From contig JAEULA010000065.1 in assembly GCA_016793165.1 (NCBI GenBank), positions 186,001 through 250,000 on the forward strand: DNA of 64,000 bases, read 5' to 3'. The position numbers were made by a program, and so were the translations under genes. Of the stretch, positions 29,837-36,749 are shown piece after piece. Numbering within the stretch: the stretch's first letter is position 1; each line of letters starts with the position of its first letter. This stretch comes from Alphaproteobacteria bacterium (lineage in GTDB: Bacteria; Pseudomonadota; Alphaproteobacteria; CACIAM-22H2). The notes below the pieces were generated by a model that ran no database searches, was not told the origin of the DNA, and saw nothing but the letters and a program-made list of their open reading frames with translations.

Positions 29837-30835
29837 ATGATTCGTCGATCGTGGCTGCGGGCCTGGGGCGTCGGTGTCGCCCTGCTGACGTCGGTATCGG
29901 GAAGCGGCGCGGCGCAGGAGGTGCTCAAGCTCGGGCACGTGCTGGCGCCGACGCATCAGTTCCACCGCGGCATGGAACTCGCCGCGAAGGAGCTGCAGGC
30001 GAAGACCGGCGGCCGCGTGACGATGCAGGTCTTCCCGTCCTCCCAGCTCGGGACCGAGCGCGACATGAATGTCGGCGTGCGCAGCGGCACCGTCGACATG
30101 GTGCTCGCTTCGCCCGGCGGCGCCAGCGTACACCTGCGCGACATCGCGGTGCTCGACGCGCCGTACCTGTTCCGCGACGACGCCCATTGGCGCAAGGTCG
30201 TCTACGGCGAGATCGGCGACGACTGGACAAAGCGCGCAGCCGAGACGTCGAACGTCCATTTCGTCGGGTGGTTCCATCGCGGCACCCGCCACGTGATCTC
30301 GAAGACGAAGCCCTATGCGACGCTTGCGGACATGCGAGGCCAGAAGATCCGCGTCGCCGACTTCCCGCCCTATCCGCAGGTGTTCCGGGCGCTCGGCGCG
30401 GTCCCGACGCCGATCGCCTTCGCCGAGATGTACTCGGCGCTGGAGTCCGGCATCGTCGACGGTGCCGACGTGCCGCTCGACACGATCCCCGCGATGAAGC
30501 TGCACGAGGTGACGAAGTTCGTGAATCTCGTCGCCTGGTCCTATGCGGCCCCGGGCGTGATCGTGATGAGCGACGCGGCGATGAAGCGCGTGCCCGCGGC
30601 GGACCGCGCGGCGGTGCGCGCCGCGATCCGGGTCGGCACCGACTACATCGCGACGGAGTTCGAGACGAGCGAGAAGTCGGTGCGCGAGCAGATCGCCAAG
30701 GCCGGGATGACCCTGGTCGAGCCGAAGGACCCCGAGGCTTGGCGCAAGGTCGCGGCCGAGCAGGCGATCCCCGAGCTGGCGCGGACCTGGGGCGGCGACG
30801 CCGGGCTGTACAAGCGGATCGCCGAGACGCGCTGA
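29837..30835 (+). CDS. dctP: TRAP transporter substrate-binding protein DctP
   Basis: The product (332 aa) is a periplasmic binding protein of the DctP family. The signal peptide (MIRRSWLRAWGVGVALLTSV..GAAQ) leads into VLKLGHVLAPTHQFHRGMELAAKEL. The ligand-carboxylate Arg appears in GQKIRVADFP, and PTPIAFAEMYSALESGIVDGAD is the canonical DctP block. GGGGAGG (29824-29830) with 6-bp spacing selects ATG 29837 over ATG 29831. Substrates of this family are mostly organic or sugar acids; the associated epimerase and SDR suggest a sugar acid or hydroxy acid here, as inference. Confidence 0.92.
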   Translation: MIRRSWLRAWGVGVALLTSVSGSGAAQEVLKLGHVLAPTHQFHRGMELAAKELQAKTGGRVTMQVFPSSQLGTERDMNVGVRSGTVDMVLASPGGASVHLRDIAVLDAPYLFRDDAHWRKVVYGEIGDDWTKRAAETSNVHFVGWFHRGTRHVISKTKPYATLADMRGQKIRVADFPPYPQVFRALGAVPTPIAFAEMYSALESGIVDGADVPLDTIPAMKLHEVTKFVNLVAWSYAAPGVIVMSDAAMKRVPAADRAAVRAAIRVGTDYIATEFETSEKSVREQIAKAGMTLVEPKDPEAWRKVAAEQAIPELARTWGGDAGLYKRIAETR

Positions 30836-30845
30836 GCACCGCGCC

Positions 30846-31343
30846 GTGGAGGCACTCGCGCGCATCGCCGACGCGCTGCGGCGGGTCGAGGAGGCGGTGG
30901 CGATCGGCCTGGTGATCGCCATCGCCGTCATCCTCAATCTGCAGGTCGTCTGCCGATATTTCCTCGACAGCCCCCTGATCTGGCCGGAGGAGATCGCGAG
31001 GCTCAGCCTGATCTGGCTGACCTATGTGGGCTGCGCGGCGGTCGCGGCGCGCGGCGGCCACATCGCCGTCGACATGCTGGTCGCACGGCTGCCGGACGCG
31101 GCACGGCGGCGCGCCTTCGCGGCGATCGAGCTCGTCCTGGGCGTCGTCTTCGCGATCCTGGCGTGGCTCGCCTTGCGGCTGGCGCAGTCGCTCGCGGGCA
31201 TGGAGACGGCGGCAACGGAGATCCCGATGGCGTGGCTCGCGGCGCCGCTGGTCGTCGGCGGCGTCCTGAGCGCCTTTCACTGCGCCGCGCGGGCCGCGCT
31301 GGCGCTTGGACCCGGGCGGCCCACGGAGGTCGCGGCGCCATGA
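30846..31343 (+). CDS. dctQ: TRAP transporter small permease DctQ
   Basis: The product (165 aa) is the small membrane subunit of a tripartite ATP-independent periplasmic transporter. It has four helices, at about 18-37, 52-70, 88-108 and 130-150. The conserved WPEEIARLSLIWLTYVGCAAVAARGGHIAVD block of DctQ spans about residues 45-75. The start is GTG 30846, 10 bp after dctP. The stop overlaps dctM by 4 bp. Confidence 0.9.
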   Translation: MEALARIADALRRVEEAVAIGLVIAIAVILNLQVVCRYFLDSPLIWPEEIARLSLIWLTYVGCAAVAARGGHIAVDMLVARLPDAARRRAFAAIELVLGVVFAILAWLALRLAQSLAGMETAATEIPMAWLAAPLVVGGVLSAFHCAARAALALGPGRPTEVAAP

Positions 31344-32623
31344 CCTGGCTCTACGGGCCGGCCCTGCTCGCGATGTTCGGCACCGGGCTGCCGATCGCGA
31401 TCGCGCTGCTGCTGTGCGGCGCGATCGGCGTGGTGGTGGCCGGCGTCCCGCTCGGCATCGTGGCGCAGCGCATGGTCTTTGGGCTCGACAGCTTCACCCT
31501 GATCGCGATCCCGCTCTTCCTGCTGATGGGCAACCTGATGAACGCCACCGGCGTCACCCATCGCATCTTCGACTTCGCGATCGCGATGGTCGGCCACTGG
31601 CGCGCCGGGCTGTGCCAGGTGAACATCTTCGGATCGGTCGTCTTCTCGGGCATGTCGGGCTCGGCGCTCGCGGACGCCGCGGGGATGGGCGCGGTCGAGA
31701 TCCGCGCCATGGTCGCGGCCGGATACAGGCCGTCCTATGCGGCGGCGATGTCCGCCGTCTCCGCCACCCTCGGACCGGTGATCCCGCCGAGCATCGCGGC
31801 GGTGCTCTACGCCTTCATCGCCGACGTCTCGGTCGGGCGCATGTTCCTCGGCGGCGTGGTGCCGGGCCTGATGATGACGGCGGTCATGATGGCGATCGTG
31901 CACGTCAAGGCGGGCAAGGGCGACTATCCGGAGCACCCCCGGGCGTCCTGGCCGGCGCGCGGCCGCGCCACCGTGGCGGCATTGCCGGCGCTGGTGGCGC
32001 CGGTGCTGCTGATCGGCGGCATGCGTTCGGGGATCTTCACGCCGACCGAGGTCGCTGCGGTCGGCGTCCTCTACGCCGTGCTGCTCGGCCTGGTCTATTG
32101 GCGCGAGACCGATCCGCGCGCGATGCTCGAGGCCTGCCGCGACACCGCACTGTCGACCGGCGCGATCATGCTGATCGTGGCGGCGGCGCATGTGTTCGCC
32201 TGGATCCTCGCGCGCGACCGGATCCCGCAGCAGCTGACCGAGGCGATCATCCGCTTCGGCCTCGAGCCGTGGCAGCTGCTGCTCGTGGTGAACGTGCTGC
32301 TGCTGCTGCTCGGCATGGTGCTCGACACCACCGGCATCATGATCCTCGTCACCCCGGTGATCGTGCCGTCGATCGTCAAGCTGGGCATCGATCCGGTCCA
32401 TTTCGGCACGGTGATGATCGTCAACATGATGATCGGCCTGCTCACGCCGCCCGTCGGCATGGCGCTCTTCGTCGTCAGCAACCTGGCCAAGGTTCCGGTC
32501 GAGGCCGTGGCGCGCGAATGCGTGCCGTTCATCATTGGACTGATCGGCGTCCTGATCCTGATCACCTACATCCCGGCGACGGTCCTGTGGCTGCCGGATC
32601 TCGTCTACGGCCCGGCGCGATAG
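31340..32623 (+). CDS. dctM: TRAP transporter large permease DctM
   Basis: The product (427 aa) is the 12-helix sodium-coupled subunit of the TRAP transporter. Family blocks are FTLIAIPLFLLMGNLMNATG, FGSVVFSGMSGSALADAAGMG, GPVIPPSIAAVLYAF, GIFTPTEVAAVGVLYA and the C-terminal GLLTPPVGMALFVVSNLAKVP. The length is typical. It completes the DctPQM set with the two preceding genes. Eight bp later the cupin gene begins, which places uptake and the following enzymes in one operon. Confidence 0.94.
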   Translation: MTWLYGPALLAMFGTGLPIAIALLLCGAIGVVVAGVPLGIVAQRMVFGLDSFTLIAIPLFLLMGNLMNATGVTHRIFDFAIAMVGHWRAGLCQVNIFGSVVFSGMSGSALADAAGMGAVEIRAMVAAGYRPSYAAAMSAVSATLGPVIPPSIAAVLYAFIADVSVGRMFLGGVVPGLMMTAVMMAIVHVKAGKGDYPEHPRASWPARGRATVAALPALVAPVLLIGGMRSGIFTPTEVAAVGVLYAVLLGLVYWRETDPRAMLEACRDTALSTGAIMLIVAAAHVFAWILARDRIPQQLTEAIIRFGLEPWQLLLVVNVLLLLLGMVLDTTGIMILVTPVIVPSIVKLGIDPVHFGTVMIVNMMIGLLTPPVGMALFVVSNLAKVPVEAVARECVPFIIGLIGVLILITYIPATVLWLPDLVYGPAR

Positions 32624-32631
32624 GAGCGGCG

Positions 32632-32973
32632 ATGGACAAGCAGATCCTTCACGGCGGCGCGCAGCGCCTCGCGGTCCGGTGGGTCAATCTCGACGGCGAT
32701 CCGCCGACCCCGGTGTCGCGCTACCAGGTGGCGCCCGGCGAGGTCTGCAGCCGGCACGTGCATACGGGCAAGATCGAGACCTGGCTGATCGTCGCCGGGC
32801 GCGGCGTGGCCGAGGTCGGCGCGCGGCGATTCGAGGTCGCCGTCGGCGACGCCATCGTCACCTTTCCGGGCGAGCCGCATCGACTGGCCAATGCCGGCGA
32901 CACGGTCCTCGAGTTCGTGAACATCGTCGCGCGCACCGGCGATGCGCCGGTCTCGACGCGCGAGCTGGAATAG
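32632..32973 (+). CDS. Small single-domain cupin protein
   Basis: The product (113 aa) is one beta-barrel cupin. Motif 1 is SRHVHTGKIETWLIVAGRG (two His, Glu) and motif 2 is GDAIVTFPGEPHRLAN (His). Such proteins may be metal-dependent isomerases or dioxygenases, or ligand-binding helpers. It lies 8 bp after dctM and 9 bp before the epimerase-like gene and should act on the transported compound or its product, but no reaction can be named. Confidence 0.8.
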   Translation: MDKQILHGGAQRLAVRWVNLDGDPPTPVSRYQVAPGEVCSRHVHTGKIETWLIVAGRGVAEVGARRFEVAVGDAIVTFPGEPHRLANAGDTVLEFVNIVARTGDAPVSTRELE

Positions 32974-32982
32974 GCGCGGGCG

Positions 32983-33900
32983 ATGACGCGCGTCCTGATC
33001 ACCGGCGGCAGCGGATTCGTGGCGCTCCATGCGGCGGAGGTCGCGCTGGCGCGCGGCCACGCCGTGACGCTCTTCGATCTGTCGTCGCCGCCGGCCTATG
33101 CGGCGCGGCTGGCGCCGGGCGCGCGCCATGTGCAGGGCGACGTGCGCGATCGCGCGGCGCTGGCGGCGGCGGCCGAGGGGGCGAGCCACGTGATCCACTG
33201 CGCGGCGGTGGTCGGACCGGCGCCGGCGAAGGCCGATCCCACGCGCGCGGTCGAGGTGAACGTCGTCGGCACCGGCAACGTGCTGGAGCTCGCACGCGCG
33301 CGGGGCCTGCCGGTCGTCAACCTCTCCACCGCGACGCTGTACGGCCATCGCCCCGGCCTCGAGCCGCTGGACGAGACCGCGGCGCCCGATCCGATCGGCG
33401 TCTACGATGCGACCAAGTTGATGGCGGAGACCCTCTGCACGACCTATCGCCGGACCTTCGCCGTCGAGGTCGCCTCGATCCGCACGGGCTTCGTGTTCGG
33501 CCATGGCAGCCGCATCGGCGAGTACTTCCTGCAGCGCGTGCTGCGCGGCGAGGCGATCGAGGAGCCCTGCGGTGCCGACCACAGCTGCGATTTCACATAC
33601 GTGGTCGACCTCGCGCGCGGCCTCGTGGCGGCGGCCGAGGCGGGAGCGCTGCCCGAGCCGGTCTACAACGTGACGACGGGCGTGCGCCGGACGCGCGGCG
33701 ATCTCGCGGCGGCGGTTCGTTCGCTGGTTCCCGCGGCCGTCATCCGCCAAGGCCCGGGCGTCGACCCCGCGCGCCATCTGCGCGGCGCCTGCCTGATCGC
33801 GCGCGCGCATCGCGATTTCGGCTATGCGCCCCGGTTCACGCTCGAGACCGGCCTCGCGCACTGGCTCGACCGGATACGGACGCTGGGGCCGGCGGCCTGA
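32983..33900 (+). CDS. NAD-dependent epimerase/dehydratase family protein
   Basis: The product (305 aa) is an extended short-chain dehydrogenase/reductase. The nucleotide-binding turn reads TGGSGFVA, with Ala in place of the last Gly of GxxGxxG. QGDVRD follows, the serine-containing strand is NLSTATLYG, and the catalytic pair is in GVYDATKLMAE (YxxxK). The C-terminal substrate domain includes RTGFVFGHGSRIGEYF and HSCDFTYVVDLARGLV. Activity could be epimerase, dehydratase or sugar dehydrogenase. The last base of its TGA stop overlaps the ATG of gntR. Confidence 0.86.
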   Translation: MTRVLITGGSGFVALHAAEVALARGHAVTLFDLSSPPAYAARLAPGARHVQGDVRDRAALAAAAEGASHVIHCAAVVGPAPAKADPTRAVEVNVVGTGNVLELARARGLPVVNLSTATLYGHRPGLEPLDETAAPDPIGVYDATKLMAETLCTTYRRTFAVEVASIRTGFVFGHGSRIGEYFLQRVLRGEAIEEPCGADHSCDFTYVVDLARGLVAAAEAGALPEPVYNVTTGVRRTRGDLAAAVRSLVPAAVIRQGPGVDPARHLRGACLIARAHRDFGYAPRFTLETGLAHWLDRIRTLGPAA

Positions 33901-34607
33901 TGCGCGCCGCCGGTCCGCTCGCCGCGACACGACGCCCCTCGCCGTCGCCACTGCCCGAGCACCGCAAGAAGTCGGAGCTCGTCTACGCCTATCTGCGCGA
34001 GCAGATCCTGAGCGGGACATACGCGCCCGGGCAGCGACTCACCCTGCAGGGGCTGGCGGCGGAGCTGAGCACCTCGCACATGCCCATCCGCGAGGCGGCA
34101 TTGCGGCTCGAGCGCGACGGCCTGTTGCAGATCGCGCCGCATCGCGACATGCGCGTGACGCCGCTGTCGCCGCGCGATGCGCACGAGCTGTTCCGCATCC
34201 GCGCGGCGCTCGAGGCGCTCGCGGCGCGCACGGCCTGCGAGCACGGCGCTGCCGCCTGCGTCCCGGCGATGCGCGCGGCCAACGGCGAGTTCGCGGCGGC
34301 GCTGGCGCGCGGCGACCTCGCCGCCATGGCCGCGGCGAACTGGGCGTTCCATCGCAGCATCCTCGCCGCCGCCGACAACCTTCATCTCGCGCAGCTGCTC
34401 GAGGACCTGTGGGCGCGGTGCCAGCGCTTCCGCTCGGGCTACAAGCTGATCCCGGGCCGCGCGGCGGCGACGATCGCCGAGCACGACCGGATCATCGCTG
34501 CGATGGAGCGCGGCGATCCGGCGGCAGCCGACGCGACGACCTTCCGGCACGTGGACGCCGCGCGTGTCGATCTCGAGGACCTGCTCGCCAGGAGAGGGCC
34601 GGGATGA
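33900..34607 (+). CDS. GntR family transcriptional regulator (FCD domain)
   Basis: The product (235 aa) has an N-terminal winged helix (about 25-90: ELVYAYLREQILSGTYAPGQRL, then STSHMPIREAALRLERDGLL). A C-terminal all-helical FCD ligand domain follows (about 95-225), with candidate metal ligands His in NWAFHRSIL, EHDRI and FRHVDAARV. FCD regulators often sense organic acids and repress their catabolic operons. Located inside the TRAP operon, it likely controls its own operon through the palindrome at 29786-29811. A basic, Pro-rich N-terminal tail of about 20 residues precedes the winged helix. Confidence 0.9.
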   Translation: MRAAGPLAATRRPSPSPLPEHRKKSELVYAYLREQILSGTYAPGQRLTLQGLAAELSTSHMPIREAALRLERDGLLQIAPHRDMRVTPLSPRDAHELFRIRAALEALAARTACEHGAAACVPAMRAANGEFAAALARGDLAAMAAANWAFHRSILAAADNLHLAQLLEDLWARCQRFRSGYKLIPGRAAATIAEHDRIIAAMERGDPAAADATTFRHVDAARVDLEDLLARRGPG

Positions 34608-35344
34608 CCCCCATCGCAGGCCGTGTGCTGGTCACGGGCGCCGCCGGCGCGATCGGCCGCGCCGTGGTGCGCCGCCTCGTCGCCGACGGGGCCGAGGTGA
34701 TCGGCACCGATCTTGGCGAGCTTCCGGCGGCGTTGCCGGCGATCGCCTGGACGCCGGCCGATCTCACGGTGCCGGCGGAGCGGGCGCGCCTCGTCGCCGC
34801 GACGGACGGCCCTCTCGCCGGCCTCGTGCATGCCAGCGGCATCGTGTCGACGACGCTGGCAGCGGACATCGCGGAGAGCGAGTGGGACCGCGTGTTCGCG
34901 GTGAACGTGAAGGCGCCCTTCTTCCTCAGCCGCGATCTCGCGCCGCGGCTCGGCGCCGGCAGCTCGGTGGTGTTCATCGGGTCGATCGCGGCGTTCCGCG
35001 GCACGCCCGACGCACCGGTCTACGCGGCTAGCAAGGCGGCCCTGCGCAACGTGGCGGCGACGCTGGCCCTCGACTGGGCCGCGCGCGGCGTGCGCGTGAA
35101 CTGCCTCGCCCCTGGCCTGGTGGACACGCCGATGACCGATGCGATGAACGACGTGCTGGCCGCGCGCCGCGGCGCACCGCCGGACCAGGTCATGGCGGCG
35201 CGCGTCGCGCCGATCCCGCTGCAGCGCGCGGCCACGCCCGACGACGTCGCGGGCATGGTTGCGATGCTGCTCTCGCCGGATGCCGCCTACGTCACCGGCG
35301 CGACGCTCGTCGGTGCGGGCGGCCTCCTCGCCGGGGCGGTCTAG
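34604..35344 (+). CDS. SDR family oxidoreductase
   Basis: The product (246 aa) is a classical short-chain dehydrogenase: TGAAGAIG nucleotide turn (11-18), Asn101, Ser127 (FIGSIAAF), and Tyr140/Lys144 (YAASK). APGLVDTPM follows. The Asp36 in IGTDLGE after beta-strand 2 suggests NAD rather than NADP preference. It overlaps gntR by 4 bp and is the last gene of the operon that starts with dctP. It probably oxidises a hydroxyl of the imported compound. Confidence 0.9.
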   Translation: MTPIAGRVLVTGAAGAIGRAVVRRLVADGAEVIGTDLGELPAALPAIAWTPADLTVPAERARLVAATDGPLAGLVHASGIVSTTLAADIAESEWDRVFAVNVKAPFFLSRDLAPRLGAGSSVVFIGSIAAFRGTPDAPVYAASKAALRNVAATLALDWAARGVRVNCLAPGLVDTPMTDAMNDVLAARRGAPPDQVMAARVAPIPLQRAATPDDVAGMVAMLLSPDAAYVTGATLVGAGGLLAGAV

Positions 35345-35351
35345 GCGCGCA

Positions 35352-35387
35352 GAACTCGCCGAACTCGCCGATCTCGCCGATCTCACT
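35352..35387. repeat. Four tandem 9-bp units
   Basis: GAACTCGCC (35352-35360, 35361-35369), GATCTCGCC (35370-35378) and GATCTCACT (35379-35387) lie in tandem at the convergent ends of the SDR and serine protease genes. The last unit overlaps the protease stop codon. This is a simple-sequence expansion of unknown significance. Confidence 0.6.
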
Positions 35388-36246
35388 TCACCGTGCAGAC
35401 CGCCTGGACGATCTGCAGGCGGCTGCGCAGCGTGTCGGCGGCGCGGCCGAAGGCCTCGGCGGGGACGGCGATCGCGCCGGCGCCCGCGGCGACGCGCGGC
35501 AGGGGCCGCTTATCGATCGAGACCGTGTCGAGCACCTCGGGCGCGATCGTCTCGAACCGGCCGCGGCGCGGACTCTCGGCGACCACGACGCCGATCAGGC
35601 GCCCGCTTCGATCGAGCATCGGACCGCCGCTGATGCCGCCGAGCGAGCCGTCGAAGTCGGGCTGGCGCTGCACCTCGGCCCAGGAGAGCGTGGGCGCACG
35701 GCCGTTGAAACGGCCCTCGGCCTGCATCTGCGAGCGGCCCATCAGCCGGCCATGCACGGCGCCGGGCTTGCCCTGCGGGAAGCCCATGCCGAAGCCGTCG
35801 ACGCCGAGGGTCAGGGGCTCGGGCGACCGCGGCAAAGCCGCCGTACCGCTCTCGGTGCGGAGCATCGCGAGATCGGCGCGGGGATGGATCCAGGCGACGG
35901 CGGCGCGGACCCAGCCGCGGCTGCCGCGCAGCCCGACCTGCGCGCAATCCTGGACGACGTGACGGGCGGTCAGCCACACGCCCTCGCGATCGACCGAGAA
36001 GGCCGATCCGGTGGCGGCGCCGCGGCGCGCATCGATCTTGACGCGAAAGATCGGATCCGCGGCCGACGGCGCGGGCAGGGCGAGGCCCGGTGCCGGCACG
36101 GATGGCGGCAAGGCCGACGGTGTCTCGCGTGGCGGCACGAAGGCTTCGGGCGCCGGCCGGCGCGGCCGCTCGCCGTCGCGGAACACCAGCGAGTGGATAA
36201 CCACCGCGACGAGGACGCCCAGGACGAGGCGTTCGAGAAGGTTCAT
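35383..36246 (-). CDS. Trypsin-like serine protease, membrane-anchored
   Basis: The product (287 aa) has an N-terminal membrane anchor (about 5-22: ERLVLGVLVAVVIHSLVF), a Pro-rich linker (about 28-65) and a trypsin-fold domain. The triad is His96 (LTARHVVQD), Asp125 (HPRADLAML) and Ser206 (GGISGGPML). There is no PDZ domain, unlike DegP. It should face the periplasm. It is encoded opposite to its surroundings, 18 bp downstream of the DUF350 gene, so the two probably form an operon transcribed away from dnaE. Confidence 0.85.
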   Translation of the reverse strand: MNLLERLVLGVLVAVVIHSLVFRDGERPRRPAPEAFVPPRETPSALPPSVPAPGLALPAPSAADPIFRVKIDARRGAATGSAFSVDREGVWLTARHVVQDCAQVGLRGSRGWVRAAVAWIHPRADLAMLRTESGTAALPRSPEPLTLGVDGFGMGFPQGKPGAVHGRLMGRSQMQAEGRFNGRAPTLSWAEVQRQPDFDGSLGGISGGPMLDRSGRLIGVVVAESPRRGRFETIAPEVLDTVSIDKRPLPRVAAGAGAIAVPAEAFGRAADTLRSRLQIVQAVCTVK

Positions 36247-36264
36247 GGCGCGCCGGGTCGCGCG

Positions 36265-36681
36265 TCAGCTCGACATCGCGCCGGCGTTCAGGATCCCGAC
36301 CCCGATCTGCACGGCGGCGCCGACGATCGCCGCGGCGACGTCGCCGCGCTCCACCGCGGCCGGCAGGCCGCGCAGCATCAGGTTGGCGGCGCCGAAGGCG
36401 AGGGCCTGGAGCAGCGTCGAGACCGCACCCCAGACCAGGATGTCCGGAACGCTCAGCGAGCCGGACAGCGTCGCGGCGATCGGAATGGCGAGGCCGATCA
36501 GCGCCCCGGCAAGCGTGATTGCGGCGGCGGTGTTGCCTTTGCGGATCAGCGGCAGCTCGTGGAACGGCGTCAGTCGCACATAGACGGCGATCCCCGCGCC
36601 GTAGATGGCCGCGGCGGCGACGAACTGCGTCAGCAGCGCCGGCAGGCCGCTCCACAGGCTGCTGAGCACGGTTTCCCACAT
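36265..36681 (-). CDS. DUF350 domain membrane protein
   Basis: The product (138 aa) has four hydrophobic helices: about 10-32, 50-70, 82-103 and 112-133. FVAAAAIYGAGIAVYVRLTPFHE and GNTAAAITLAGALIGLAIPIA are typical of DUF350 (YjfL/UPF0719) proteins, whose function is unknown. AAGGGAG about 8 bp upstream picks ATG 36681 over an in-frame GTG at 36702. It diverges from dnaE across about 70 bp. Confidence 0.83.
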   Translation of the reverse strand: MWETVLSSLWSGLPALLTQFVAAAAIYGAGIAVYVRLTPFHELPLIRKGNTAAAITLAGALIGLAIPIAATLSGSLSVPDILVWGAVSTLLQALAFGAANLMLRGLPAAVERGDVAAAIVGAAVQIGVGILNAGAMSS

Positions 36682-36713
36682 GGCGTTCACTCCCTTGTCC
36701 ACAGCGGCGGCGA

Positions 36714-36742
36714 TTGACCGGCCCGGCGACTCGGCCCGATAT
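36714..36742 (+). promoter_or_regulatory. Candidate promoter for dnaE
   Basis: TTGACC (36714-36719) and CGATAT (36737-36742) are exactly 17 bp apart and match the alphaproteobacterial consensus TTGAC-N17-CTATAT closely. The predicted transcription start falls at about 36749-36750, on the ATG chosen for dnaE, so the mRNA may be leaderless. TTGTCCACA at 36695-36703, one mismatch from the DnaA box, lies just upstream. Confidence 0.5.
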
Positions 36743-36749
36743 GTCCGCC

